Counted from the stretch's first letter, positions 46,368 to 55,724 are shown. The stretch: DNA of 64,000 bases from Bradyrhizobium sp. 170 (GCF_023101085.1 NZ_CP064703.1:9026501-9090500), one strand, 5' to 3'. Numbers and translations are program-made. Notes: generated by a model not told the origin, from the sequence alone.

Positions 46368-46429
46368 GGTCTCTCGAGGGCGGGATCTAAAGCCGCCGCG
46401 GCAATTGGAACAAGCTGACGGGGCGGGTT

Positions 46430-46828
46430 CTACAACGTCGCGCCCTGCTTGTCTCGCCCTGTGGCCCCATAGAATCCGTACTGGGAGGGCGCCGGAAGCC
46501 GCTGCTGTTCGATCCGGGAAACCGCCGCCGCAGCCCGGAAATCGGCCGTTTCCGCCCTTGCCCGGCGGGCATCCGCCTCATGCTGGCGCGCCGCGCGGCG
46601 CCAGTGGCGCTGGCGGAACCAGGTCGCCATGCCGCCCGCCGCCACCCCCAGAATGGCCACCGCAATGATCACCGCAAACAGCGGCATCGACACCGCGATC
46701 GCCGGATCGGTCGAATTGAAGGGATCGAACGACACCGTCACGAAATGGCGGTTGGCGACCGCAAAGACGATGAAGATCAGGCCCAAGGGAATGACGACCA
46801 GCGCCGTGAAAAACTTTCGCATGACCAT
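46430..46828 (-). CDS. LapA-family (DUF1049-like) membrane protein
   Basis: 132 residues. Two membrane segments (FFTALVVIPLGLIFIVFAVAN and VSMPLFAVIIAVAILGVAAGG) are followed by a basic, coiled-coil-prone cytoplasmic stretch (ATWFRQRHWRRAARQHEADARRARAE). This is the layout of LapA/YciS, which in E. coli works with LapB to control LpxC and lipopolysaccharide synthesis; no lapB is in the window. The start may be 46828 or the ATG at 46822 (MRKFF). It lies between ihfB and trpF on the same strand. Confidence 0.75.
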   Translation of the reverse strand: MVMRKFFTALVVIPLGLIFIVFAVANRHFVTVSFDPFNSTDPAIAVSMPLFAVIIAVAILGVAAGGMATWFRQRHWRRAARQHEADARRARAETADFRAAAAVSRIEQQRLPAPSQYGFYGATGRDKQGATL

Positions 46829-46902
46829 CTCTCGTGGTGATGGAGAACGGCAGGGATGAAACCCTGCAACACGGCTACATCTAGTTAAACCCGAAAAAGC
46901 GC

Positions 46903-47208
46903 CTACGCGCCGGCCTCGGGCGAGCCGTCGTCGCGGTTCAGCCGCTCGCGCATTTCCTTGCCGGTCTTGAAGAACGGCACGCTCTTCTGGTCGACCGGCA
47001 CATGCGCGCCGGTGCGCGGATTGCGCCCCGCGCGCGCAGGACGATGCTTTACCGAGAAAGCGCCGAAGCCGCGCAGCTCGACACGGTCGCCGCGCGCCAA
47101 GGCAGCGACGATCTCATCGAGGATCGCGTTCACAATGTTCTCCACATCCCGCTGATAGAGGTGCGGGTTGTGCTCGGCGATGCGCTGAACAAGTTCGGAT
47201 TTGATCAT
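46903..47208 (-). CDS. ihfB: Integration host factor subunit beta
   Basis: 101 residues from the ATG at 47208 ([15 protein letters not shown]). The DNABII signature is [31 protein letters not shown], with the Arg-Asn-Pro tip that intercalates and bends DNA. The opening [10 protein letters not shown] and the [15 protein letters not shown] helix mark the beta subunit rather than HU. It pairs with IhfA encoded elsewhere. The longer frame from 47268 adds residues without homology. It sits downstream of rpsA and sppA, a usual Rhizobiales arrangement. Confidence 0.95.
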   Translation of the reverse strand: MIKSELVQRIAEHNPHLYQRDVENIVNAILDEIVAALARGDRVELRGFGAFSVKHRPARAGRNPRTGAHVPVDQKSVPFFKTGKEMRERLNRDDGSPEAGA

Positions 47209-47377
47209 CGAAGTTGGGATCCGGGGTCGTGCAGAATCCATTTCCGTGAAAATACCTTGAACTGTCAAGACGCTAAATCACTTTTGGGCAACGCGAAATG
47301 GCGTCACAAGCCGCCCGGAGGGGTTTGTGACGACACCCGCAGTGCGGGAGAAGGTGACGAAGCGCAGCCGATGCGGC

Positions 47378-48358
47378 TCAGTTGGTGGCGGCGGGGCGCC
47401 ACAGCGCCAACATGCCGTCGAGCGAGAGCTGATCGACCGCCTGGGCAACGCCGGCCTGCTCGATCTGGCGCGCGATGGAACTCAAGCCGAGCGCATCGAA
47501 CGCAATGGAAGCCGCCGCGCGCAGGAACGTCAGGTCCCCGAACTGCGGGTTAAGCTTGTAATCGCGCACCGGCAGGTCGCTCTTGATCTTCTTTTCGGCA
47601 ACCAGCCAGGCAACGGCTGCTTTTTCATCGCCGAGCTGATCGACCAGCTTCAGTTCGACCGCCTGACGGCCGGTGAAGACGCGGCCATCCGCGACCTTTT
47701 CGAGCAGCGCGTCATCCATGGCGCGCCGCTCCTTCACCAGGCCGCGGAACCAGGCATAGGAATCCTTCACCAGCGCGTCGAGCGCGGCGCGCGCCTCCGG
47801 GCTGGTCGGCTCGAAACCGTTGGGCGCAGCCTTCAGCGGCGAGGATTTCACTTCCTCGACCTTGACGCCCACGGTCTTCATCAGCTCGGTGAAATTCGGA
47901 AACTGGAACAGCACGCCGATCGAACCGACCAGCGAACTCTGGCGGGCGACGATATGATCGGCGGCCATCGCCGTGATGTAACCGCCCGACGCGGCCAGCC
48001 CCTCTACCACCACGACCAGCGGCTTCTTGGCCTTCAGGCGCACCAGCGCGTCATAAAGTTGCTCGGAGCCGGCCGTGGTGCCGCCAGGCGAATTGATGTG
48101 CACGATGACGGCGACATGGCTCGATTTCTCCAACCGCTCCAGCGCCTCGACGCGTTGCTGGTCGCTGCGGATCAGCCCTTCGATATTGACACGCGCGATC
48201 GATCCCGATGCCGTCAGCGCAGCCGGCCCGGTCCTTGTCGCGATCGCCCCGACGGTGACGATGGCCGCGATGGCAACCAGGCCAGCCACGACGCGCCAGA
48301 AGGTCAGCTTGCGGCGGATCCTGCGGCGATCGACGATCACGTCCGAATCGAGCGACAT
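47378..48358 (-). CDS. sppA: Signal peptide peptidase SppA
   Basis: 326 residues, the short (SppA 36K-type) form. An N-terminal membrane anchor (FWRVVAGLVAIAAIVTVGAIA) is followed by the S49 protease domain. The nucleophile Ser is in EGLAASGGYITAM and the general base Lys in VKSSPLKAAPNGF; HINSPGGTTAGSEQLY is the conserved substrate-groove motif. It degrades cleaved signal peptides at the membrane, probably as an octamer. It lies between rpsA and ihfB on the same strand. Confidence 0.94.
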   Translation of the reverse strand: MSLDSDVIVDRRRIRRKLTFWRVVAGLVAIAAIVTVGAIATRTGPAALTASGSIARVNIEGLIRSDQQRVEALERLEKSSHVAVIVHINSPGGTTAGSEQLYDALVRLKAKKPLVVVVEGLAASGGYITAMAADHIVARQSSLVGSIGVLFQFPNFTELMKTVGVKVEEVKSSPLKAAPNGFEPTSPEARAALDALVKDSYAWFRGLVKERRAMDDALLEKVADGRVFTGRQAVELKLVDQLGDEKAAVAWLVAEKKIKSDLPVRDYKLNPQFGDLTFLRAAASIAFDALGLSSIARQIEQAGVAQAVDQLSLDGMLALWRPAATN

Positions 48359-48463
48359 CGAAATTCTCCTGAAGTGTCCCGCGCGTTTTGCATCCGCAGC
48401 GCTAGCGAAGCGTTATCTGATTACATCAATTGCGACGTAATTTGAAGAAAACAAGGCCCTGCT

Positions 48464-48490
48464 TCCCTTCTCCCCTTGTGGGAGAAGGGA
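48464..48490. terminator. Second hairpin downstream of rpsA
   Basis: TCCCTTCTCCC and GGGAGAAGGGA form a perfect 11-base stem around CTTGT, immediately beyond the T-tail of the rpsA terminator. It may be a backup terminator or part of a dispersed repeat; the same CTTCTCCC/GGGAGAAG core is common in rhizobial intergenic regions. Confidence 0.55.
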
Positions 48491-48522
48491 AAAGAAAAAG
48501 GCCCCGGTCGAAACCGGGGCCT
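48491..48522 (-). terminator. Rho-independent terminator of rpsA
   Basis: On the minus strand AGGCCCCGGT and ACCGGGGCCT pair perfectly around TTCG and are followed by TTTTTCTTTTCC. It ends 28 bases after the rpsA stop. Confidence 0.9.
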
Positions 48523-48549
48523 GATGTCGCAGACAGACAAGTGATGCGC

Positions 48550-50250
48550 TTACTTGTCGCGGTTCTTGAGCGCGGTGCCGAGAATATCGCCCAGCGTTGC
48601 TCCCGAATCGGAGGAGCCGTACTGCGCGATGGCTTCCTTCTCTTCGGCGACTTCCAGCGCCTTGATCGAGACCTGCACCTTGCGGGCCTTCTTGTCGAAC
48701 TGGATCACGCGGGCATCGACCTTCTCGCCGACGGCGAAACGCTCGGCGCGCTGATCGTTGCGGTCACGGGCCAGTTCGGAGCGCTTGATGAAGGTGGTGA
48801 AGTCGGTGCCCGAGATTTTCACCTCGATGCCGGCTTCCTTCACTTCGAGCACTTCGCAGGTGACGACCGCGCCCTTCTTGACGTCGCCAGGCTCTGCGAA
48901 GGGGTCGCCTTCGAGCTGCTTGACGCCGAGCGAGATGCGCTCCTTTTCGACATCGACGTCGAGCACCACGGCCTTGACCATGTCGCCCTTCTTGAAGTTG
49001 TCGATGACCTGCTCGCCCGGAAGCTTCCAGTCGAGGTCGGACAGATGCACCATGCCGTCGACATCGCCGTCGAGACCGAGGAACAGACCGAACTCGGTCT
49101 TGTTCTTGACCTCGCCTTCGACCGTCGAGCCGACCGGGAACTTCTCGACGAAGACTTCCCAGGGATTACGCATGGTCTGCTTGAGACCGAGCGAGATGCG
49201 GCGCTTGACCGAATCGACTTCCAAGACCTGCACTTCGACTTCCTGCGAGGTCGAAACGATCTTGCCGGGGTGCATGTTCTTTTTGGTCCACGACATTTCC
49301 GAGACGTGGATCAGGCCTTCGATGCCCGGCTCCAGTTCGACGAACGCGCCGTAGTCGGTGATATTGGTGACGCGGCCGGTGAAGCGCGCGTTCAGCGGGT
49401 ACTTGGCCTCGATGCCCTGCCACGGATCGTCCAGCAACTGCTTCATGCCGAGCGAAATGCGGTGGGTCTCGTGGTTGATCTTGATGATCTTGACCTTCAC
49501 GGTCTGGCCGATGGTGAGCACTTCGGTCGGGTGGTTGACCCGGCGCCAGGCGATATCGGTGACGTGAAGCAGGCCGTCGATGCCGCCGAGATCAACGAAC
49601 GCACCGTAATCGGTGATGTTCTTGACCACGCCGTCGATCACCTGACCCTCTTCGAGGTTCTGCACCAGCTCCTGGCGCTGCTCGGCGCGGGTCTCTTCGA
49701 GAACCGTGCGGCGCGACACCACGATATTGCCGCGGCGGCGATCCATCTTGAGGATCTGGAACGGCTGCGAGTTGTTCATCAGCGGCGCGACGTCGCGGAT
49801 CGGGCGGATATCGACCTGCGAGCGCGGCAGGAAGGCGACCGCGCCGTCGAGGTCGACCGTGAAGCCGCCCTTGACCTGGTTGAAGATGACGCCGTGAACC
49901 TTCTCGTTGTTGTTGAAGGCCTTCTCGAGCTTGCCCCAGCTTTCCTCGCGGCGCGCCTTGTCGCGCGACAGCACGGCTTCGCCGAGCGCATTTTCGATTC
50001 TGTCGAGGAACACCTCGACCTCGTCGCCAACCTTGAGATCGCTTTCGCGGCCGGGGCCGGCGAATTCGCGCAGCGCCACGCGGCCTTCGGTCTTCAGGCC
50101 GACGTCGATGACGGCCATGTCCTTTTCAATTGCAACTACCTTGCCCTTGATGACGGAGCTTTCCTGCAGATTGCCGCCGGCGAAGGACTCGTCCAGCATT
50201 GCAGCGAAATCGTCGCGGGTAGGATTATAAGAAGCAGCAGTCGAAGCCAT
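48550..50250 (-). CDS. rpsA: 30S ribosomal protein S1
   Basis: 566 residues from the ATG at 50250 (MASTAASYNPTRDDFAAMLDESF), with a GGAG ribosome site; the frame upstream is non-coding. Six S1 repeats are seen in order, the middle ones marked by VIDGVVKNITDYGAFVDL, FTGRVTNITDYGAFVEL, VEGEVKNKTEFGLFLGL and VVTCEVLEVKEAGIEV. S1 brings mRNA to the 30S subunit. The Lys/Glu-rich tail ends in TALKNRDK. It lies in the usual neighbourhood with cmk upstream and ihfB downstream. Confidence 0.97.
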   Translation of the reverse strand: MASTAASYNPTRDDFAAMLDESFAGGNLQESSVIKGKVVAIEKDMAVIDVGLKTEGRVALREFAGPGRESDLKVGDEVEVFLDRIENALGEAVLSRDKARREESWGKLEKAFNNNEKVHGVIFNQVKGGFTVDLDGAVAFLPRSQVDIRPIRDVAPLMNNSQPFQILKMDRRRGNIVVSRRTVLEETRAEQRQELVQNLEEGQVIDGVVKNITDYGAFVDLGGIDGLLHVTDIAWRRVNHPTEVLTIGQTVKVKIIKINHETHRISLGMKQLLDDPWQGIEAKYPLNARFTGRVTNITDYGAFVELEPGIEGLIHVSEMSWTKKNMHPGKIVSTSQEVEVQVLEVDSVKRRISLGLKQTMRNPWEVFVEKFPVGSTVEGEVKNKTEFGLFLGLDGDVDGMVHLSDLDWKLPGEQVIDNFKKGDMVKAVVLDVDVEKERISLGVKQLEGDPFAEPGDVKKGAVVTCEVLEVKEAGIEVKISGTDFTTFIKRSELARDRNDQRAERFAVGEKVDARVIQFDKKARKVQVSIKALEVAEEKEAIAQYGSSDSGATLGDILGTALKNRDK

Positions 50251-50439
50251 ATGTTCTCCAGATGCGGTATTGCCGGCCATTCGGGTTAAAGGGCGTATCG
50301 CGCGTGAAGTGTCGGGGTCCGCAAATCCCAACGACCGCGTTTGCGGGAGTGCGCAAAAGCGGGCCGGCAGCATGCCTGCACGTTCGGTACGTTTGATTTA
50401 TCCGGAGCCTGAAACGAGCGTATCGACTTCAAGAACCTG

Positions 50440-50493
50440 GAGCGGGCTTTCCTCCAATGACAGCGGGGGTTCAAACCTCCCGCCGGCCCGCTC
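50440..50493. other. Hairpin resembling a tRNA acceptor/T-arm minihelix
   Basis: GAGCGGGC (50440-50447) pairs with GCCCGCTC (50486-50493). Inside, GCGGGGG-TTCAAAC-CTCCCGC has a 5-base stem and a 7-base loop matching the tRNA T-loop rule (TTCRANY). D and anticodon arms are absent. It lies in the 487-base gap (50251-50737) upstream of rpsA on one strand and of a small secreted protein gene on the other; nothing else recognisable is in that gap. Confidence 0.3.
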
Positions 50494-50737
50494 GGACAGC
50501 CCTGATCTTATCGATGGCGGCCCGGATGGGCGTGGATATAGCCCCAAGGGCCAATTTCGGCAAGCCGGAAATGCCCGATTTACGGGCCGTTAAGGCTTAC
50601 GGACGCTAACCAAGGGCCCGCGCTTTCAACGCCTTATTGACCGCATGACGCAAAAGGTCCGTAGCCCTCGACGGGATGGAACCCGACCTTAAGCGCCGCC
50701 CCACAGGATGACGCCGTTCAAAAACAGGGGTGCCACC

Positions 50738-50908
50738 ATGAAGAGCCTGATCGCTGTGACCGCCATCGCCGTCTTTACCGTCGCCACGGCCGTTGCCGGC
50801 AAACCGACCGCTTTTGCGACCGACAAGGCGATTGCCGCTGCCAAATCGAAGCCCGTCATGATGGCCGAACAGCAATTGCCGTTCGACCGCGAGCGCTCGA
50901 AGAACTGA
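50738..50908 (+). CDS. Small exported protein of unknown function
   Basis: 56 residues: a signal peptide (MKSLIAVTAIAVFTVATAVAGKP) and a short mature part of about 35 residues rich in Lys and Ala (TDKAIAAAKSKPVMMAEQQ, ending FDRERSKN). An in-frame ATG at 50708 would hide the signal peptide. No family is recognised. It is plus-stranded inside the otherwise minus-strand aroA-cmk-rpsA region. Codon use and the signal peptide speak for a real gene, but evidence is limited. Confidence 0.5.
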   Translation: MKSLIAVTAIAVFTVATAVAGKPTAFATDKAIAAAKSKPVMMAEQQLPFDRERSKN

Positions 50909-50933
50909 GCCAGTCACCGCGGATTGACGCAGG

Positions 50934-51584
50934 CTAGCGAGAACTTCCCCGTCCGGCGCGGACCGCCTCGACGATCGCAATGGCGGCGCGCACGCCGCCT
51001 TCGATATCGAGATTGGAATTATCCAGGATGTGGGCGTCGGCGGCCGCCTTCAGGGGCGCTGCGGCGCGATTCCGGTCCCGTTCGTCGCGCTTGAGGATAT
51101 CGGCCAGCACCATCGCCTCGTCGGCGGCTTCGCCACGCGCCAGCGCTTCCAGCGTCCGGCGATGGGCTCGCACATGCGGGTCGGCGACGACAAAGATCTT
51201 CACATCGGCATTCGGGCAGATCACGGTTCCGATGTCGCGACCGTCAAGCACGGCGCCCGGCGGATCGGCCGCGAACTGGCGCTGAAAATTGACCAGCGCC
51301 TCGCGCACGCTGGGTATTGCCGACACGACAGAGGCGGCATCGCCGATGCGCTGCGTCTTCAACTCGGGATGTCCGAATTTTTCGGGATCGAGCTCCATGG
51401 CAACCGCCACCGCGCGCGCCTCGTCGGTGAGGTCAACCCCTTCGTCCAGCAGCGCTTTCGCGACCGCGCGATAGATCACGCCGGTGTCGAGATGGCGATA
51501 GCCGTAATGGTGAGCGAGCCGCTTGCCGAGCGTGCCCTTGCCGGATGCCGCCGGTCCGTCGATGGCGATGATCATGAGAGCCAT
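50934..51584 (-). CDS. cmk: Cytidylate kinase
   Basis: 216 residues from 51584 ([20 protein letters not shown]); the ATG at 51575 (MIIAIDG) is equally possible. The P-loop is GPAASGKGT, followed by [14 protein letters not shown] (substrate Asp/Arg), the CMP-binding [13 protein letters not shown] and a LID region [13 protein letters not shown]. It phosphorylates CMP and dCMP. In most alphaproteobacteria it directly follows aroA; here 1.17 kb with an opposed gene separates them. Confidence 0.95.
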   Translation of the reverse strand: MALMIIAIDGPAASGKGTLGKRLAHHYGYRHLDTGVIYRAVAKALLDEGVDLTDEARAVAVAMELDPEKFGHPELKTQRIGDAASVVSAIPSVREALVNFQRQFAADPPGAVLDGRDIGTVICPNADVKIFVVADPHVRAHRRTLEALARGEAADEAMVLADILKRDERDRNRAAAPLKAAADAHILDNSNLDIEGGVRAAIAIVEAVRAGRGSSR

Positions 51585-51743
51585 GTGCGATAGAGCGGCC
51601 ATGCGGTCAAGGCCGCGGAGAGGCGGATGCGTCCAAATGTTCCTCGCCCAGGCCGTCGACCGCCTCTATTCTGCTGTCAGGCTGTGAATTCATCCATTGA
51701 TCTGCGGAAAGCCGGCTCGAAATAGCACCGGCCGGAGGACACG

Positions 51744-52733
51744 ATGAGCGCCATTTCACGACGTCGTTTTATCGGCAGCGCAGCAGCCGCCTCGGCGATC
51801 CCGCTGATCGGGTCTTCGGCCCATGCGCAGACCGACTGGCCGACAAGGCCGATCAAGATCATCGCCGGCTATCCGGCCGGAGGGCAGACCGATTTGTTCG
51901 CGCGCACCTATGGCGAATATATCCGCGCGCAGACGGGCCAGAACGTGACGGTGGAAAACAAGGCCGGCGCCTCGGGATCCGTCGCGGCGGCTGAAGCCAA
52001 GCGCGCCGCGCCCGACGGCTACACGCTGATGTTCACGATCTCGACGACCATGATCATGAACCGCGTTCTGATCAAGGACATCCCTTACGACGCCGAAAAG
52101 GATTTCACCCTCGTCTCGATCATGCCGGCAGGCAGCCTGCCGTTCGTGGCCAGCGAGAAGACAGGCGCAAAAACGCTTGCGGAATTCGTCGCCTACGCGA
52201 AGAAGGCCGAGAAGGTCAACATCGGCACCTACGGCGCAGGCTCATACGCGCACATGGCGGTCGCCGAAATGAACAAGCAGTATGGTCTCAAGATGGAAGC
52301 GGTCCACTATCGCGGCGAAGCGCCGATGTGGACCGATCTTGCCGGCGGATTTATCGATGCCGCCCACGGCAGCTACTCCGCGGCGTTGTCCGTCCTGCAA
52401 AGCGGCCGCGGCCATGCGGTCGCTGTCTCGCGCAAGCGCATGTCGACATTGCCCGACGTTCCTTCTTTCGCAGAGCAAGGCACAACATCGCGGATCTTCC
52501 AGTTGACCGGCTTCCAGTGCTGCGCCGTGCCGACAGGCACGCCGGCGGCCATCATTGAGAAGCTGTCAAAACTCCTCGTCGCCGGCGGCAAGACCGAAAA
52601 ATTGCAGCAGCTCATGAAATCCTTCGGCGTCGACGATACTGCGATGACGTTCGAGGAGACGCAGAAACTGTACAAGGAAGAATCGCCCGTCTGGCTCGAG
52701 GCGGTGACGAGCCTTGGGCTCGCGCCGTCCTGA
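51744..52733 (+). CDS. Bug/TctC-family tripartite tricarboxylate-type binding protein
   Basis: 329 residues. A twin-arginine signal (SRRRFIGSAAAASAIPLIG, cleavage near AHAQ) leads to a periplasmic solute-binding protein of the Bug family: WPTRPIKIIAGYPAGGQTD, NKAGASGSVAAAEAKRAAPDGYTL and VPSFAEQG are typical. These bind carboxylates with two domains. No TctA/TctB membrane components are nearby, so it is an orphan, as is common for this large family. It is inserted, in opposite orientation, between aroA and cmk. Confidence 0.9.
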   Translation: MSAISRRRFIGSAAAASAIPLIGSSAHAQTDWPTRPIKIIAGYPAGGQTDLFARTYGEYIRAQTGQNVTVENKAGASGSVAAAEAKRAAPDGYTLMFTISTTMIMNRVLIKDIPYDAEKDFTLVSIMPAGSLPFVASEKTGAKTLAEFVAYAKKAEKVNIGTYGAGSYAHMAVAEMNKQYGLKMEAVHYRGEAPMWTDLAGGFIDAAHGSYSAALSVLQSGRGHAVAVSRKRMSTLPDVPSFAEQGTTSRIFQLTGFQCCAVPTGTPAAIIEKLSKLLVAGGKTEKLQQLMKSFGVDDTAMTFEETQKLYKEESPVWLEAVTSLGLAPS

Positions 52734-52751
52734 ACCGCGCGAGCGCGCGTC

Positions 52752-54089
52752 TTACGAAAACTCCGCCCCCAGCGAGCGCATCATCGGAATGAAATCCGGG
52801 AAGCTGGTGGCGATGAAGGCGGTGTCGTCGACCTTGACCGGCTTGTCGGCGGCAAGCCCCATCACCAGCGCCGACATCGCGATGCGGTGATCCATGTGGG
52901 TGGCGACGAGACCGCCGCCGGGCACATGGCCGCGGCCCTCGACGATCAAATCATCGCCTGCGATCTCGACCCTGACGCCGTTGACGCGCAGCATGGCGGC
53001 GGTGGCCTCGAGCCGGTCGGATTCCTTGACGCGCAATTCCTGCAGGCCGCGCATGATGGTGGTGCCCTCGGCGAAGGAGGCTGCGACCGCCAGCACCAGA
53101 TATTCGTCGATCATCGAGGGCGCGCGCTCCGGCGGCACCTCGACGCCGCGCAGTTTCGACGCGCGCACGCGCAAGGTCGCCATCGGCTCGCCGGCGTCGC
53201 CGCGGACTTCGCTTTCCTCGATCGAAGCGCCCATCTCGCGCAGCGTCGTGAACAGGCCGGTGCGCAGCGGATTCGTCATGACGTCGGAGAAGGTCACGTC
53301 GGAGCCTCCGACGACCAGCGCCGCCACGATCGGGAATGCAGCCGAGGACGGATCGGCGGGCACCACGACGTCAGCACCATGCAATTCAGGCTGGCCCGTC
53401 AGCGCGATCTTGCGGCCGTGGCTGCCTTCCGTGGTCGAGACGATCTCTGCACCGAAATGTTTCAGCATCAGCTCGGTGTGATCACGGCTGGCTTCCTGCT
53501 CGATGACCGTGGTGATACCAGGCGCTGCAAGTCCCGCCAGCAGCACCGCCGACTTGATCTGGGCGGATGCAACAGGGGTCCGGTAGAGGATCGGCACCGG
53601 ATCGCGGGCACCGTGCAGCGTCAGCGGCAAGCGGCCGCCTTCCCTGGTCTCACCGGCTTTGGCACCCATCAATTCCAGGGGATCGAGGATCCGGCGCATC
53701 GGGCGGGACCGCAGCGAGTCGTCGCCGTCGAACACCGCCGTGATCGGGCAACCCGCTACCGCCCCCATCACCAACCGGCACCCGGTACCGGAATTGCCGA
53801 AATCGAGCGGGAAGGCTGGTTGGGCGAAGCCCGCCACGCCCACGCCCGCCACCTTCCAGGCGAACGGGCCGGTCCGTTCGACCCTGGCACCCAGCGCCTG
53901 CATGGATTTCGCGGTATTGAGGACGTCTTCGCCCTCCAGCAGGCCGGAAATCCTGGTTTCGCCGACCGAAAGCGCCCCCAGGATGAGGGCGCGGTGTGAA
54001 ATCGACTTGTCGCCGGGAACGCGGACTTTGCCGCTCAAAGGGCCGCTTGCGCGGGATTCCAGCGGGGTTTGGGTGGTTGAATCGGTCAA
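52752..54089 (-). CDS. aroA: 3-phosphoshikimate 1-carboxyvinyltransferase (EPSP synthase), class II-like
   Basis: 445 residues if started at the TTG at 54089, which has an AGAGGA ribosome site; a GTG at 54131 lacks one. The overall sequence ([85 protein letters not shown]) follows the Agrobacterium CP4 class II type. At the site where CP4 has Ala100, the glyphosate-excluding residue, this protein has Gly101 ([10 protein letters not shown]), as in sensitive enzymes. It makes EPSP in the shikimate pathway. It is divergent from the FYDLN protein. Confidence 0.95.
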   Translation of the reverse strand: MTDSTTQTPLESRASGPLSGKVRVPGDKSISHRALILGALSVGETRISGLLEGEDVLNTAKSMQALGARVERTGPFAWKVAGVGVAGFAQPAFPLDFGNSGTGCRLVMGAVAGCPITAVFDGDDSLRSRPMRRILDPLELMGAKAGETREGGRLPLTLHGARDPVPILYRTPVASAQIKSAVLLAGLAAPGITTVIEQEASRDHTELMLKHFGAEIVSTTEGSHGRKIALTGQPELHGADVVVPADPSSAAFPIVAALVVGGSDVTFSDVMTNPLRTGLFTTLREMGASIEESEVRGDAGEPMATLRVRASKLRGVEVPPERAPSMIDEYLVLAVAASFAEGTTIMRGLQELRVKESDRLEATAAMLRVNGVRVEIAGDDLIVEGRGHVPGGGLVATHMDHRIAMSALVMGLAADKPVKVDDTAFIATSFPDFIPMMRSLGAEFS

Positions 54090-54231
54090 GATTGGGGTCC
54101 TCTGCGAGGGCGGCAGTACCACATGGGCCACGCAGCGTCACGCTGCCGTCAAATGCGACAACCGCTATTGACACCGGCCCCTCAACTAGCCAAGTGAAGC
54201 ACCGTTTTTCAGAATTTCCCAGGATCCACAC

Positions 54232-54657
54232 GTGGCCAAATCCGATCTCGGAACCAAACGCATTTGCCCGACGACGGGTAAGAAATTCTATGATCTGAAC
54301 AAGAACCCGGTGATCTCGCCCTACACTGGCGAGGTCGTGCCGATTGCGCCGATTGCGCCACCGCGGGCTGCCCGTGGCGATGCCGCACGCGCCGCCGCCG
54401 CCGCTTCGGCCACCGCCGCTGCCGATCAGCCGGAGGCCGCCGAGGCCGAAGAGTTGGTCTCGCTCGAGGAGGCCGATGCCGAGGAAAATACCGGCAAGGT
54501 GAAGGCCGTGGTTCCCGAATCGGAAGACGACATCGAGATCGACGAGACCATCGAGGGCGATGACGACGACGATTCCACCTTCATTCCCGACGAGGAAGAA
54601 GGGGATGAGGACGTTACCGACATCATCGGTGATGTCGGAGGCGACGAAGAGACTTGA
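54232..54657 (+). CDS. FYDLN-type acidic protein (TIGR02300-like)
   Basis: 141 residues, starting with GTG. The N-terminus (KSDLGTKRICPTTGKKFYDLNKNPVISPYTGE) is the conserved alphaproteobacterial FYDLN block, a possible remnant of a zinc ribbon with one Cys left. The rest is low complexity: an Ala-rich middle and a very acidic tail (DDIEIDETIEGDDDDD, then DEEEGDEDV). The function is unknown. It sits between aroA and tRNA-Ala. Confidence 0.85.
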   Translation: MAKSDLGTKRICPTTGKKFYDLNKNPVISPYTGEVVPIAPIAPPRAARGDAARAAAAASATAAADQPEAAEAEELVSLEEADAEENTGKVKAVVPESEDDIEIDETIEGDDDDDSTFIPDEEEGDEDVTDIIGDVGGDEET

Positions 54658-54747
54658 GATCGGCCCAGAACTGTGTTCTGGGTCTCCCCCGCAAGTCGCC
54701 CAAGGCTTGCGGGAGCATGGTCCGAGAAGACCGTGCCCTGACTGTGA

Positions 54748-54823
<76 letters not shown>

Positions 54824-54909
54824 CGCTTCGCCCTTCGGGCTACGCGTGGCGCAGCCGCGCGGTGCCCGAAGGACGAAGCGTGGTGCCCGGCGTAGCCCGA
54901 AGGGCGAAG
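54824..54909. repeat. Palindromic element after tRNA-Ala
   Basis: CTTCGCCCTTCGGGCTACG (from 54826) and CGTAGCCCGAAGGGCGAAG (54891-54909) are exact reverse complements. An extra inner copy (GTGCCCGAAGGACGAAGCG, 54863) lets several alternative hairpins form. It starts directly at the tRNA 3' end and could serve tRNA termination or processing. Confidence 0.7.
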
Positions 54910-54955
54910 ACGGGCTGGTAGAGGTTTCTGTTCGCGCTTCGGCGCGTGAGGGCCG

Positions 54956-55195
54956 ATGTGGTACGTCTACATCATCCGCAGCCTCAGTTTCCCTGAACAG
55001 GAATACATCGGTGCAACCGCGGATTTGAAGCGGCGGATACCCGAGCACAACGCCGGCAGATCCGCGCATACAGCAAAATTCAAACCTTGGGAGCTGGTGT
55101 GGTACTGCGCCTTCCCCGACAAGTACAAAGCGCTAGCCTTCGAGAAGTACCTGAAATCCCACTCCGGCCGAGCCTTCGCCAAAAAGCGCCTCTAG
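54956..55195 (+). CDS. GIY-YIG domain protein (UPF0213-like)
   Basis: 79 residues, a bare GIY-YIG fold: WYVYIIRS stands for GIY, then EYIGATADLKRRIPEHNAG supplies YIG and the catalytic Arg region. The glutamate expected near FEKYLKS is present. Proteins of this short class are related to homing-endonuclease and UvrC nuclease domains, but most have no known role. It lies beside tRNA-Ala without other mobile features. Confidence 0.85.
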   Translation: MWYVYIIRSLSFPEQEYIGATADLKRRIPEHNAGRSAHTAKFKPWELVWYCAFPDKYKALAFEKYLKSHSGRAFAKKRL

Positions 55196-55203
55196 CCCGC
55201 ACC

Positions 55204-55662
55204 CTACTCCCCCAACACCGCATTCAGCCGATCGCGCAACGCCACGATCTCGTTCTTCATCGTCATGAGTTCGCCGACTGAACAAGCTGACGCCGAGAGA
55301 ATCGATTGCGGCACCGCCCGCGCTTTCTCGCGCAGCGCGTCGCCCTTTGGCGTCAGCGCGATCAGCACCTGCCGCTCGTCCTCGGTGCTGCGCGTGCGCC
55401 TGACCAGTTCGGCCGCCTCCAGCCGCTTGAGCAGCGGCGTCAGCGTGCCGGAATCCAGCAGCAGCCGTTCGCCGATGTCCTTGACCGGCACACCGTCGCG
55501 CTCCCACAGCACCAGCATGACCAGATATTGCGGATAGGTCAGACCGAGTTTGTCGAGCAGCGGCTTGTAGACGCGGTTGAACGCGTGCGCGGTGGAATAC
55601 ACCGCAAAGCAGAGCTGATTATCGAGCCTGAGCGGCAAGTCGGCCGCGTGTTTCCTGGCCAT
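55204..55662 (-). CDS. ohrR: Organic hydroperoxide sensor, MarR family
   Basis: 152 residues from the ATG at 55662, with an ACGAGG ribosome site. The peroxide-reactive Cys18 sits in LDNQLCFAVYSTAHAF, followed by YKPLLDKLGLTYPQYLVMLVLWE, the OhrR signature, and the winged helix (LDSGTLTPLLKRLEAAELV, RSTEDERQVLI). Organic hydroperoxides oxidise Cys18 and release DNA, which induces ohr. It is divergent from ohr. Confidence 0.94.
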   Translation of the reverse strand: MARKHAADLPLRLDNQLCFAVYSTAHAFNRVYKPLLDKLGLTYPQYLVMLVLWERDGVPVKDIGERLLLDSGTLTPLLKRLEAAELVRRTRSTEDERQVLIALTPKGDALREKARAVPQSILSASACSVGELMTMKNEIVALRDRLNAVLGE

Positions 55663-55724
55663 CACAACCTCGTCAACGGACAGCGCCCCTGCCCCCGATC
55701 CGGAACCGTAAGCGCTTGATTTCA

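Noticed and set aside
50678..50682. GGAAC before the small secreted protein gene as a sigma-EcfG promoter.
   Set aside because: The next GTT is 33 bases away, too far for the -10 element.
51744..52733. A complete tripartite tricarboxylate transporter.
   Set aside because: No TctA or TctB membrane protein genes are adjacent; the binding protein is an orphan.
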